Shown here: in pieces, positions 1 to 8,157 of the stretch
Numbering within the stretch: position 1 is the first letter of the stretch
How the letters are laid out: each line of letters opens with the position of its first letter
Assembly: GCF_040640215.1 (NCBI RefSeq)
Contig: NZ_JBFABG010000003.1
Span: 667,782 to 731,781, forward strand
Direction: 5' to 3'
Length of the DNA: 64,000 nt
Source: Actinosynnema sp040640215
GTDB lineage: Bacteria > Actinomycetota > Actinomycetes > Mycobacteriales > Pseudonocardiaceae
Made by a program: the position numbers and the translations under genes
The notes under the pieces: generated by a model
The model's database searches: none
What the model saw: the letters and a program-made list of their open reading frames with translations, nothing else
What the model was told of the DNA's origin: nothing

Positions 1-2
1 TG

Positions 3-212
3 CTGTACACCCCCGCCGAAGCGGCGGCCTTGCTGGCCGTCCGCGAGTCGTGGCTTCGACGCAAGGCAGGACGCCGGGAGATCCCGTGCACCTTCCTCGG
101 CAAGCACCTGCGCTTCTCCAGCGACGACCTCACCTCGATCGCCCAGACAGGCGCCCGACTCGCACGCTCCACAAGACCACCCGCCAAGCGCACCAAGTCC
201 TCTCGGAACTGA
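3..212 (+). CDS. Excisionase-like HTH protein, 5' truncated by window edge
   Basis: The frame is open from the first bases and ends at 212. The visible peptide begins LYTPAEAAALLAVRESWLRR and continues to FLGKHLRFSSDDL, the pattern of MerR/excisionase-type winged-helix DNA-binding proteins (helix-turn-helix, then a short wing ending in a lysine/arginine 'LRFS' strand). It lies 105 bp upstream of a tyrosine integrase on the same strand, the usual xis-int order of actinomycete integrative elements. The true start lies outside the window. The role in controlling excision is inferred from fold and context; a general small HTH regulator is the alternative. Confidence 0.7.
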   Translation: MYTPAEAAALLAVRESWLRRKAGRREIPCTFLGKHLRFSSDDLTSIAQTGARLARSTRPPAKRTKSSRN

Positions 213-317
213 CGAAAGTTCTTGTGCCGCAACGCTTGCATTACTCGACCGTAGGAGCGTTCATCCTCCTGTCACACCGTGACCACCACACCACCACCGA
301 ACGAAGGAGCAGCACAC

Positions 318-1502
318 ATGGCCTGGGTGGAGCAGTCGGGAAGCAACCACTGGCGCGTCCGGTTTCGCCGCGACGACGCCACCATCGGGTCCATCCCCGG
401 TTTCAGGAGCGAGAAAGCCGCCCAGGACCACGCCAACGACCTCGAATCCGACCAACGTCGCGGCACCTGGCTCGACCCCACCGACGGTCGCACGACCCTG
501 GAGGAGTGGCTCACCGACTGGTGGGACGCCCTCGACGTCGATACCCGCACCGAGGACAACTACCGCAGCATCGTGCGCAACCACATCACGCCCCATTGGG
601 GCGACACCGCCCTGGCCGACATCACCAACCTCAAGGTTCAGGCATGGGCCAAGCAGCTGCGCGCCGGACACCTGTCACCGGTGACCGTCGCCGGGTTCGT
701 CAAGCTGCTCTCCCAGATCCTCACCGACGCCGCCGAGGACAAGCTCATCGTCGCCAACCCCATCCGGCCGCGACGACGCGGACGCCGCAACCACGCCGCC
801 CGCATCCCCGAGAAAGTCTGGGCCGAGCCCACCGAGGTGCTGCGCATCGCCGACCAAGTCGCCGCCTTCTACGGACCCATCGGAGCCATGCTCGTCATCA
901 CCGCAGGCTGGACCGGCGCACGCTGGGGCGAGCTGACCGGCCTGCAACGCCACAACCTCCACCTCTTCGACGACGACACAGGCTTCCTCATCATCGACCC
1001 CCAGAACGGCGCCCTGCACGAATCCGCCGGCGGCAAGCTCTGGCTCGGCCAGCCCAAGACCGACGCCTCCGCCCGCACCATCAGCCTCAACCCGTCACTC
1101 GTCCGACTCCTGCGGGCGCACCTGGACAACCACGTCCACCCGCACGTCTTCACCACCCCCGAAGGCGCACTCCAGCGCCGCAGCAACTTCAGCAAACGCG
1201 CCATGCGCCCCGCCGCCGACGGCAACCTCAACCAGCCCCGCGCCGTCCTGCGCCTCCAACCGGTCAAGCCCGGCCTGACCTTCCACGGACTGCGCCACAG
1301 CCACAAGACCTGGATGATCGCCGACACCATCCCCGAGATCGCCCAGTCACTCCGACTCGGCCACATCCTCAAAGACCCCGTCCAACGCACCTACTCCCAC
1401 GTCGCCCCCGAAGTCACCAGCCGCCTGCTCCAGTGCCTGCAGGACCGCTGGGACAAAGCCGTCGTCGACGTCGGTGACAGCTCCTGGCGCAGGATGGCGT
1501 AG
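318..1502 (+). CDS. Tyrosine site-specific recombinase (integrase)
   Basis: A 394-residue phage/ICE-type integrase catalysing conservative site-specific recombination. The N-terminal arm-binding region (about 1-60) is followed by a core-binding domain (about 60-155) and a catalytic domain. Visible catalytic residues are R202 (TGARWGEL), K247, H323xxR326 (FHGLRHS), H349 (LGHIL) and nucleophile Y359 (RTYSHVA), so the protein looks intact. The ATG at 318 is chosen because a GAAGGAG ribosome site lies 8 nt upstream; an in-frame ATG at 279 lacks one. A xis-like gene precedes it. No attachment site is recognisable just downstream, so its own element is either degraded or extends off the left edge. 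Confidence 0.9.
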   Translation: MAWVEQSGSNHWRVRFRRDDATIGSIPGFRSEKAAQDHANDLESDQRRGTWLDPTDGRTTLEEWLTDWWDALDVDTRTEDNYRSIVRNHITPHWGDTALADITNLKVQAWAKQLRAGHLSPVTVAGFVKLLSQILTDAAEDKLIVANPIRPRRRGRRNHAARIPEKVWAEPTEVLRIADQVAAFYGPIGAMLVITAGWTGARWGELTGLQRHNLHLFDDDTGFLIIDPQNGALHESAGGKLWLGQPKTDASARTISLNPSLVRLLRAHLDNHVHPHVFTTPEGALQRRSNFSKRAMRPAADGNLNQPRAVLRLQPVKPGLTFHGLRHSHKTWMIADTIPEIAQSLRLGHILKDPVQRTYSHVAPEVTSRLLQCLQDRWDKAVVDVGDSSWRRMA

Positions 1503-1505
1503 CCG

Positions 1506-1715
1506 ATGCGTGGTCTCCTCATCTATCACTTCAACGGCGGCAACCACGCCGACAAGCCGGTCGTCATGCACTCCGAGGCCACCCTCGACTACGTCCTGAT
1601 CGACATTCTGGCCACCCGTAGCCGCACCCGACCATGTTGTACGCCCAAACCCACCAACGGTCGGCCCGGCTGAGCTGCCCGCCCCTCAATTCACATGGCG
1701 CAGGCGGAAGCGACA
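1506..1715 (+). pseudogene. Imm1-family immunity gene remnant (frameshifted)
   Basis: The first frame (from ATG 1506) gives MRGLLIYHFNGGNHADKPVV and later LDYVLIDILATRS, clearly homologous to the intact Imm1-like protein at 7280-7768 (YYFSGGNRANEPV, LDDVMTDILA). The match then jumps to a second frame (HPTMLYAQ against HPTVVYAR) and to a third (GPAELPAPQF against GPEELPDHQL) before dissolving. At least two frameshifts are needed, so this is a decayed paralogue. It starts 3 nt after the integrase stop. Imm1 proteins are known as antidotes of polymorphic toxins; no matching toxin is visible here. Confidence 0.7.
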
Positions 1716-1800
1716 TGCGCGACGAACGAACACTCCGACATGATCGCCACCGGCCGCATCAACGCCGACGCCCTCGACCAAGCGGCAGTGGACGCCCTCG

Positions 1801-2020
1801 CCTCCTAACTACGGCAAGCGCCGGATTCGGCATCAGCAGGGCCACCGCGCACACCGCTACCACGACGAGACCGTCACCGTGCTCGCCGACCAGGCCCCTG
1901 ACCCACACGACGCCCTGCGACGCGCCGAGGACAAGGGGCTGGGCCACGTGGTCCTCGACGGGAAGGTCTTCTCCGCCGACCGCCTTCGCGAGAAGACCAC
2001 CAGCGTGAAAGGGGTCCTCA
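1801..2020 (+). pseudogene. IS5-like DDE transposase fragment
   Basis: The frame beginning YGKRRIRHQQGHRAH and containing ALRRAEDKGLGHVVLDGKVF and SADRLREKTTSVKG resembles an internal part of actinomycete IS5-type DDE transposases. It has neither the N-terminal nor the C-terminal half and stops matching near 2010, where it abuts the 3' end of the leftward phosphotransferase gene. No inverted terminal repeats were recognised. The reading frame is open but there is no credible gene start, so it is called an IS relic. Confidence 0.6.
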
Positions 2021-2863
2021 GTGACCGAGCAACGTTCGCGCGTGTCTTTCGAGCGGTTCGGCGAGGTCGGGGAACTCTCCGCCGCCGATTCGACGCGACA
2101 GCCGGGCGATGGTGTAGAGCTGCGCGAACCGACCCGTGTCCGTGTCGAGGATGTCGGCATAAACGTCGTGTACTCGCTGCGCGATCGTGGGCGTCAGGAG
2201 GCTGTAGCACAGCAGGGTCGCCGCGTCGGTTCCCGCGGGTCCGCGTCCCCACCATTCCCAGTCGAGCAGGCCGAACCGCGGACGCAGCAGGTTCGCCCAG
2301 TGGACATCGCCGTGGACGGTCTCCCATTCGGGCACGGTGGGGTCGACGGCGTCGCCGAAGCGTTGCACGATCCGGTCGGTGATCTTGTCCTGGCTGCTGT
2401 TGACGCGTGCGGTCGGTGTCGCCGCGACAGTGTTGGTGGTGCGGCGCAGCTCGGCCCACCACTCGTCGGGCAGTTCGACCGCGGTGCGCAGTGCGTCGGT
2501 GGGTGAGCAAGGTTGGCCAGGCATGCGGGTCATGAGTTCGGCGCGTTGCTGTCGCCATTCCTCCCACTCGACCACGTCCAGGACGCGCGGTTTGGCGAGG
2601 TCGGCGAGGACGTTCGCGTCGAGGTTGCCCGTCCAGAAGTCGCCGGCGACCCACTGCTTGTCCTCGGACACGACGCGCAGCCAGTACTCGGCGTCGCCCT
2701 TGCGGACGGGAGTGCTGATCGACCGGTCGTGCCAGCCGAGCAGCGGGTCCCCGGTCACAACCACGCCGAAGTGTTCGGCAGCGCGGTCGAGGTTGTCGCG
2801 CATCCACTGCCGGAACCGCGCGTCGGCTTCGCTTGTGTCGATCGGCACCTCGCCCTCTTTCAC
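2018..2863 (-). CDS. Aminoglycoside-phosphotransferase-like kinase
   Basis: About 281 residues with the APH/choline-kinase signature: Brenner-type catalytic motif VHGDVHWANLL and the metal-binding LLDWEWWG about 15 residues later. Such enzymes phosphorylate small hydroxylated substrates; the substrate here is unknown. The GTG at 2863 is chosen because it overlaps the upstream ATPase stop codon as GTGA, implying translational coupling; a second GTG at 2848 is possible. An upstream ATG at 2944 would overlap the ATPase gene by 85 bp and is rejected. The pairing with a P-loop ATPase and a broken radical SAM gene suggests a peptide-modification or resistance locus, but this is inference. Confidence 0.75.
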   Translation of the reverse strand: MKEGEVPIDTSEADARFRQWMRDNLDRAAEHFGVVVTGDPLLGWHDRSISTPVRKGDAEYWLRVVSEDKQWVAGDFWTGNLDANVLADLAKPRVLDVVEWEEWRQQRAELMTRMPGQPCSPTDALRTAVELPDEWWAELRRTTNTVAATPTARVNSSQDKITDRIVQRFGDAVDPTVPEWETVHGDVHWANLLRPRFGLLDWEWWGRGPAGTDAATLLCYSLLTPTIAQRVHDVYADILDTDTGRFAQLYTIARLSRRIGGGEFPDLAEPLERHARTLLGH

Positions 2864-3609
2864 TGTTCGGTGACGTAACGCAGGTAGGCGGCCGGGTTGT
2901 TCATGTACCGGCGCCAGTGGTCGACCAGTGCGAGGTCTTCCCACTTCGTCCGCCGGAACCCGTGGTCGCCCACTTCGATGATGTCGGCGCCCGGTGTGGC
3001 GGCCAGGACCGGCGAGTGCGTCGCGCAGATCACCTGCGCTCCCGATTCACCGAGGTCGTGCAGGAGGTTGACCAGCCGTAGGCAGGATGTGAACGACAGC
3101 GCCGCCTCGGGCTCGTCCATGAGGTAGAAGCCGGGTTCACGGAACATGTTCGCCAGCACGGTGAGGAAGCTTTCGCCGTGGCTCATCTCGCTGGTGTCTT
3201 CTTCCCAGTAGCCGCGCATCCCGCTGACGGCTTCCATGAACCCGAACGCCGTCTCGGCCCGCAGGAAGTATCCCCGGCGCTTGGTCCGCGGCCCGCTCTT
3301 CTGCCGGGTGCCCGCGGCCGTGGTCTCCCAGCGGAGCAGGTCACCCAGCACCGTTTTCGGCCGGTCGTTGACGTACTTGCGACCCGCTCGCCCGCCGCGC
3401 GCGTCCAGTCCCCATGCCTCGGCGAACGCCTCGACCAGGGTCGACTTCCCCGAACCGTTCTCCCCGACCAGGAAGGTGATCGGCCGCTCGAAGACCATGC
3501 CTTCCCCGGCCATCTGCGCCACGCACGGCACGGTGAGCGGCCACGGTCGTGAATCCGGAAGACCGGAGGGCAGTAGGTCGTCAGGGATGTACGCGCGGCG
3601 GGCAAGCAT
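2860..3609 (-). CDS. AAA/ABC-like ATPase (SMC-type P-loop protein)
   Basis: A 249-residue single-domain ATPase with Walker A GENGSGKS (49-56), a signature-like MSHGESF (142-148), Walker B FYLMDEPE (161-168) and an H-loop ATHSP (196-200). This is the layout of AAA_21/AAA_23 proteins related to ABC and RecF/SMC heads. No membrane segment is visible, so it is presumably cytoplasmic. The ATG at 3609 has an AAGGA site 7 nt upstream. It overlaps the downstream APH-like gene by four bases and follows a radical SAM remnant by 13 bp, so the three probably formed one leftward operon. The partner or substrate cannot be told from sequence. Confidence 0.85.
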   Translation of the reverse strand: MLARRAYIPDDLLPSGLPDSRPWPLTVPCVAQMAGEGMVFERPITFLVGENGSGKSTLVEAFAEAWGLDARGGRAGRKYVNDRPKTVLGDLLRWETTAAGTRQKSGPRTKRRGYFLRAETAFGFMEAVSGMRGYWEEDTSEMSHGESFLTVLANMFREPGFYLMDEPEAALSFTSCLRLVNLLHDLGESGAQVICATHSPVLAATPGADIIEVGDHGFRRTKWEDLALVDHWRRYMNNPAAYLRYVTEQ

Positions 3610-3622
3610 GGGCTGTCCTTGA

Positions 3623-4090
3623 TCAGTACTCGGTCGGGACGCATTTCCCCTTGGGCGTGCAGTTGCCCGCAGGGTTGCACGCCGGGCCACAACTCGGCCC
3701 GCACTGCGGGCCGCACATGTTCGGCACACACGGCGACACCGGTCGTTGCGCGAACCGCTCGGCCAATGCAGTCGTCGTCGCCAGCATGGTTGGTCCGTTC
3801 AGGATCTCGACAAGCGGAGCAAGCCGCACGTTACCCACCGGCAGCCAACGCGAAAACACGCACGGCCACACCGAGCCGTCCGCGGCAACCGCGACCTTCC
3901 CGTCACCGCACTGCCCGCACAGCGCAGACGAGTCGGAGGCCATGGCACGCACTCCGCGTCCGATCCCTCGCAAGCGGTCGACGCGGAGCGGGATCGAACG
4001 GCGCAACGCCTCCACAATGTTGGCCTTGGTGCGCTCGTGGCTACCCGCACCTTGGTATCCGGAGAACGAGCGGCGGCCGTAGGGTCGCAG
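3623..4090 (-). pseudogene. Radical SAM/SPASM maturase remnant with Cys-rich tail
   Basis: The frame reads GAGSHERTKANIVEALRRS then IPLRV, typical of the end of a radical SAM core, then DRLRGIGRGVR and a SPASM-like block LCGQCGDGKVAV with VWPCVFSRW. It ends in a Cys-rich tail with repeated C-x-P (CGPQCGPSCGPACNP). The CxxxCxxC core is absent because the 5' two thirds are missing. About 25 residues also seem deleted between IPLRV and DRLRG relative to my memory of intact relatives. Radical SAM/SPASM enzymes install crosslinks in ribosomal peptides. It precedes the ATPase and kinase genes on the same strand. The GTG at 4015 would give 130 residues, which is unlikely to be a working enzyme. Confidence 0.65.
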
Positions 4091-4096
4091 TGATCG

Positions 4097-6748
4097 ATGT
4101 CGTGCCGCGAGCGGGCAGTGGTGGGTGGTGTCGTGGGCAGGGTGAGACGGCCTAGGCTGCTGAGGTTATGGCTGGTGCTAGCAGCGGTGGGATTGAGTTC
4201 CGCATGGTGGCTGCCGTCGCTGTTGCAGCTGCTCGACTCCTACTGGTCGTTGTCATGGGAAGAGCGTGACCAGCGAGCCAGCGTATTCGGCATGGTGATC
4301 GGCGGAATTTCCGCGGTGTTGAGCGTGGCGTCGATCTGGCAGAGTCGCCGCTCGTATGCCGACGTCAACGCGGCTGCCGAGGTGCTCCCTGTGGCTGCCG
4401 GGAGAGTCGGGGTGTTGCCGAGGATGAAGGTACTGTCGGCGGGACGGGCGCGGGTGCACGAGGCCCTGCCACTGCCGGTCGACTATGGCAGGGCTCGACG
4501 TCGGCATTGGGTGCCATGGCAGGCTGCTGGTGACCTGCTGGACTCGGATCTGCCGTTGTTCGTGGACCGCAATGCCTCACAAGAGGTTGCGAAATGGATG
4601 CGCCCGGCCCGCCGCAAGGGCGGTTTCCTGCTGCTGGTGGGCACCTCCAGTGTGGGCAAGACTCGACTGCTGTACGACATTGCCCGTCGGGAGCTGGGTG
4701 ATTTCCTGGTCTTAGTACCGGACCTGGGTGACGGCGCTGCGGTCAACGCCTTGGCCGAGGCTGGGCCACCGGGACCGGTGGTGGTGTGGTTGGACGAGCT
4801 GCAACGCTTCTTGAGCGGCCCTTACTTCGTCCCCGACGGCACCGTCGGACAAGTGCCGGTTAGCGCCGGTGCGTTGCGGCGTCTGCTCGACGGCGACACG
4901 CCAGTGATCGTGCTCGCCACCCTGTGGCCGAATTATCTCGACCAGCTCCGCGCCACCGACACCGACGACAAGGGCGCGACCAAATCTCGTTACCCTGCAG
5001 CCGCCGACGTACTCGCGTTGCGGACCAAACAGCTACGGGTGGACACGTTCAGCGAGGAGGAAAAGCGGCTTGCCCGCGAGCTGGGTATACGCGATCCGCG
5101 GCTGGCCGCTGCCGCCGATGGAGTGGACTTCAACGTTACCGAGACGCTCGCCGGCGCCCCGCGCATCATGCAGCGCTACCGCGAGGCGCCTCTTACGCGG
5201 CAGGCGGTGGTCCACGCAGCGGTTGACGCCCGCCGCCTTGGCATCCAGGGACCACTGAGCCGGGAACTGCTACGCGAAGCCTCCCGCGGTTACCTCGTCG
5301 ACGTCCATCCCGACGACACCTGGTTCGGCGATGCCGTTGCGGAACTAACACGCACCGATCGCCGTGAGGATGCCGCCACTGCGCCACTGCAGACCATTCC
5401 TACCGCCGACCACCGCGGCATCATCGGCTACACCGTCACTGACTATCTGCTCCAGCAACTCCTCTGCGAGCGCCGCAGTGAACTGCTCGACAGTATTACC
5501 TGGAACGCTTTCATCGACTATGTCCACGAAGCCGATGACCGCCACCGCCTTGCCACGCATGCGTGGCAAAGACTGCAGTACCATCACGCAGAGCGCCTCT
5601 ATCGCACCCTCGCCGACCGGGCAGCCGATGCCGCCGTCCGATTAGCCAACCTACTGACCGAGCAGGGCAGAACCGATGAGGCCGTGACGACGCTCCGCCC
5701 TCACGCCGACGCTGGCGACTCCGAGGCAGCCGAAGGATTGGCTGAACTGCTGCTCGACCGGGACGAGTTTCAGGAGTTGTTCACCCGCGCCGACGCAGGC
5801 GACATCGAAGCAGCCGTACTGCTGGCCGACACGCTGGTGCACAGCCCCTGGGCAGGACCTGACACGGTCGACGACGCCGTCGCGTTACTGAGCCCTTATG
5901 CTGATAAAGACCTTTATGCCGCCCTCGTAACCGCTGAACTTCTGGTCGATCACGACCGGGATGACGAAGCCGCGACGTTACTGCGTCCCTATGCCGACGA
6001 CGGCGAAGCCGAAGCAGCCGCGGAATTGGCCGAGATACTGCTCCGACAAGACAGGATGGAGGAGCTGTACACCCGCGCCGACGCTGGTGACGTCGAGGCA
6101 GCCGCAGCATTGGCCAAACGACTCGCTGACGAAGGTATGGTGGACGAGGGCCTGGCACTACTGCGCCCACACGCCGACGCCGGTGAGGACTCCGCCGTCT
6201 TCGAACTGGGAAAACTACTAGCCAAACAAGGCCGGATCAAGGAGTTGCGGGCTCGTGCCGACGCTGGTGACAGCTGCGCCGCCTACGAGTTGGCTCACCT
6301 GCTGGCTATGCAAGAACGAGAAGAGGAGTTACGCGCCCGTATCGACGCCGGCGACAGCTACGCCGCCGTCATGCTGGATGCCCTGTTGGTCAAGCAGGGC
6401 AAGGCCGACGAAGCCATCGCACTACTACGGGCCCGCGTCGCCGCTGGCGACTCACAGGCCGTAGTCAGACTGAGCGACCTGCTGGTGAGACAGGGCAGAG
6501 TCGACCAGGCTATCGCCGTATTGCGTGATCACGTCAATGCCGGAGACTCGTCGGTCGCCAGCGGCTTGGCTCGACTGCTGGCAGAACAAGATGAGCAGCA
6601 GTTGCTCTGGCGCGAGGTACATGCTGGCAATAGATTCGCCTTCCACCCATTGATCGAACTCATCCGCAAGGCGGGACGGAGCCAGGAGGCCGATCAGCTG
6701 CTCGTATGGGGTGTAAGCTCCGACGGGTCACCGGCACGGCCGTGGTGA
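4097..6748 (+). CDS. Membrane-anchored STAND-like NTPase with helical repeats
   Basis: An 883-residue protein. Two hydrophobic segments (about 21-43 and 62-81) anchor the N-terminus. A P-loop domain follows, with Walker A GTSSVGKT (182-189) and Walker B VVVWLDEL (228-235), then an all-helical region. From about residue 505 to 860 it carries roughly ten degenerate units of about 35 residues (consensus RADAGDxxAAxxLAxLLxxQGRxDEA), resembling TPR/Sel1 solenoids. This is the sensor-NTPase-anchor architecture of STAND proteins, many of which act in antiphage defence or signalling. No nuclease or protease effector was recognised. It has no close operon partner. The start is uncertain because the SD is weak. 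Confidence 0.7.
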   Translation: MSCRERAVVGGVVGRVRRPRLLRLWLVLAAVGLSSAWWLPSLLQLLDSYWSLSWEERDQRASVFGMVIGGISAVLSVASIWQSRRSYADVNAAAEVLPVAAGRVGVLPRMKVLSAGRARVHEALPLPVDYGRARRRHWVPWQAAGDLLDSDLPLFVDRNASQEVAKWMRPARRKGGFLLLVGTSSVGKTRLLYDIARRELGDFLVLVPDLGDGAAVNALAEAGPPGPVVVWLDELQRFLSGPYFVPDGTVGQVPVSAGALRRLLDGDTPVIVLATLWPNYLDQLRATDTDDKGATKSRYPAAADVLALRTKQLRVDTFSEEEKRLARELGIRDPRLAAAADGVDFNVTETLAGAPRIMQRYREAPLTRQAVVHAAVDARRLGIQGPLSRELLREASRGYLVDVHPDDTWFGDAVAELTRTDRREDAATAPLQTIPTADHRGIIGYTVTDYLLQQLLCERRSELLDSITWNAFIDYVHEADDRHRLATHAWQRLQYHHAERLYRTLADRAADAAVRLANLLTEQGRTDEAVTTLRPHADAGDSEAAEGLAELLLDRDEFQELFTRADAGDIEAAVLLADTLVHSPWAGPDTVDDAVALLSPYADKDLYAALVTAELLVDHDRDDEAATLLRPYADDGEAEAAAELAEILLRQDRMEELYTRADAGDVEAAAALAKRLADEGMVDEGLALLRPHADAGEDSAVFELGKLLAKQGRIKELRARADAGDSCAAYELAHLLAMQEREEELRARIDAGDSYAAVMLDALLVKQGKADEAIALLRARVAAGDSQAVVRLSDLLVRQGRVDQAIAVLRDHVNAGDSSVASGLARLLAEQDEQQLLWREVHAGNRFAFHPLIELIRKAGRSQEADQLLVWGVSSDGSPARPW

Positions 6749-6934
6749 TACGGCGTGAACCACTGTGGTCTCGCTCGGCGTGCGGTCTTGGCGAAGGACA
6801 GCAGTCGTCTGCGCCAGCGAAAAATGGAGCTGATCGTCGTAAGTCGACAACGTTCGACACTGTGCTTACCGAAATGTCGTCTGTGTGCTTCCCCTCGTAG
6901 CGTGGAGACCTGAACCAAGAGAGATGGTTGGGCC

Positions 6935-7090
6935 GTGGGAGACAAGAGACGCCGGCCCGATCCGGAGTTCCGTGCGGGTGCGGTGCGGATCGTGGCCGAG
7001 ACCGGCAAGCCGGTCGCGCAGGTCGCGCGGGATCTGGGGATCAGCGCCTACACCCTGCACAACTGGGTGAAGGCCGACCGGCAGACCGGG
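6935..7090 (+). pseudogene. IS3-family OrfA N-terminal fragment
   Basis: The GTG at 6935 opens GDKRRRPDPEFRAGAVRIVA, then KPVAQVARDLGISAYTLHNW, the helix-turn-helix N-terminus of IS3-type transposase subunit A. Homology stops near 7085, where the sequence switches to an unrelated tail, so only about 50 residues of the usual 100 remain and there is no OrfB. The frame stays open into the Imm1-like gene downstream, creating an artificial 277-residue fusion ORF. No terminal repeats were identified. Confidence 0.65.
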
Positions 7091-7206
7091 TGGACCACCT
7101 CCACGGCACCCTCTGCCGCGACCTGCTGTCCGACGGACGGCGGCCCATCCCGGTCGAGCAGTACCGGGGCATCGACCAGACCTGGAATTACGGCGGGTCA
7201 CCGTGA
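7090..7206 (+). pseudogene. C-terminal remnant of an unidentified protein
   Basis: In a different frame from the IS3 relic, the sequence encodes VDHLHGTLCRDLLSDGRRPI then PVEQYRGIDQTWNYGGSP and a stop at 7206. Codon use is actinobacterial and the peptide looks like a genuine C-terminus. It ends 73 bp before the most likely start of the Imm1-type gene, the position normally held by the cognate toxin. I do not recognise the family. The tail of a toxin truncated by the IS3 insertion is an attractive but unproven reading. Confidence 0.35.
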
Positions 7207-7279
7207 GCACCGACCGCCATGTGTGTCTGTTCCGCATGCTGCGGTCGTGCCCGACGTTTCTTACCTGCCCGAGCCCGTC

Positions 7280-7768
7280 GTGACTCCGCTCGACGTCTAC
7301 TACTTCAGCGGCGGCAACCGCGCCAACGAGCCTGTCACCGTGGACGATGACATCGCCTTGGACGATGTCATGACAGACATCCTGGCCAATCCACAACCGC
7401 ACCCGACCGTGGTGTACGCCAGGGACCGGCCGACGATCGGACCGGAGGAGTTGCCGGACCACCAGCTCAAGTTCGACCTCGACACCGAGCACAACATCGC
7501 CGCCGTCCACCTGTTCTGCCCGAGAGGCTTCCTGCCAGCCGGCATGACAGGCGAGGCGGATGACACCACGGCATGGATCGCCCTGCCCCGGCAGCCGGCC
7601 ACCCCGCTGCTCACCGGCGTGACGCTCTACATCGACAGGGACACCCGCACCGAGTTCCCCAGGGAAGCCGCCCTGCCGCTGAGCGTGCTTCGCAGTCTTC
7701 TGCACGAGTTCATGCGGACCGGCAAACGCCCCACATGTGTCGACTGGCAACGGACCGACATCTTCTAG
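7280..7768 (+). CDS. Imm1-family immunity protein
   Basis: About 162 residues with the Imm1 layout: an N-terminal strand LDVYYFSGGN, an acidic helix DDDIALDDVMTDIL, then HPTVVYARDRP, GPEELPDHQLKFDLD, and a C-terminal segment ending near FMRTGKRPTCVDW. Imm1 proteins neutralise the toxin domain of polymorphic toxin systems. GTG 7280 is preferred because it starts the conserved first strand; GTG 7247 is also in frame. The gene is fused in frame to an IS3 relic upstream, which is an accident of insertion. A frameshifted paralogue lies at 1506-1715. No intact toxin is present, so this is an orphan antidote. Confidence 0.65.
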   Translation: MTPLDVYYFSGGNRANEPVTVDDDIALDDVMTDILANPQPHPTVVYARDRPTIGPEELPDHQLKFDLDTEHNIAAVHLFCPRGFLPAGMTGEADDTTAWIALPRQPATPLLTGVTLYIDRDTRTEFPREAALPLSVLRSLLHEFMRTGKRPTCVDWQRTDIF

Positions 7769-8000
7769 CGACAACGCGGCCCCACGCGCCCGTTGACGGC
7801 CGTCCGGGACCGTTTGTGGGTGGCACACCGGAACTGGGCATCCGCAGCCGCTACGGCCGTCGAAAAGTCACCGGGCAGAACCACCCAGCCGGGTTACCGA
7901 GACTGGAGCACACAGCTGACAACATTTCGTCCGGAGCGACCGCCTGCTCCAGATTTGCTCCAGCTCGACCACCGCAGTCCACAGTGGACGAAAAAGCAAG
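7769..8000. other. Intergenic stretch without recognised gene
   Basis: Between the Imm1-type gene and the displaced tRNA-Ala 3' end there is no convincing reading frame on either strand. The short ORFs here have no ribosome site and no recognisable motif. The block ends in the leftward terminator at 8001-8039. Confidence 0.5.
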
Positions 8001-8039
8001 ATCGCCCGCCACCTGCATTACCGCAGGTCAGCGGGCGAT
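8001..8039 (-). terminator. Terminator downstream of displaced tRNA-Ala 3' end
   Basis: A two-part stem (ATCGCCCGC pairing with GCGGGCGAT, and inner ACCTGC with GCAGGT) is followed on the minus strand by TTGCTTTTT. It lies 20 bp beyond the tRNA-Ala 3' fragment at 8059-8101. It is best explained as the terminator that served the tRNA before the element inserted; the element brought its own at 21002-21035. Confidence 0.7.
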
Positions 8040-8058
8040 TCGTATGCAGTATTCGATT

Positions 8059-8101
8059 GTGGAGCTGAGGGGACTCGAACCCCTGACCCTCACACTGCCA
8101 G
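8059..8101 (-). repeat. attL: 43-bp direct repeat (tRNA-Ala 3' fragment)
   Basis: Identical over 43 bp to 21074-21116. It contains the T-arm, the acceptor 3' strand and half the anticodon arm of tRNA-Ala(GGC), ending at GGC-AGTGTG. Identity stops abruptly on both sides. It is the original chromosomal 3' end displaced by integration. Confidence 0.93.
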
Positions 8102-8157
8102 CAACCCGCACGCCACCCCTCTCCCCTGCCCATCCAGTTCAGGGTCTGTCAGCAAGG

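Noticed and set aside
50..1477. 475-residue ORF overlapping the left integrase in another frame
   Set aside because: Arg/Pro/His-rich shadow translation of a gene with clear catalytic residues.
6935..7768. 277-residue fusion of IS3 OrfA with an Imm1-type protein
   Set aside because: The join region is low-complexity, in a different frame from the upstream gene remnant, and best explained by insertion leaving an accidental open frame.
8059..8101. Second functional tRNA-Ala gene at attL
   Set aside because: Only the 3' 43 bp are present; sequence beyond the anticodon loop does not form the D-arm or acceptor 5' strand.
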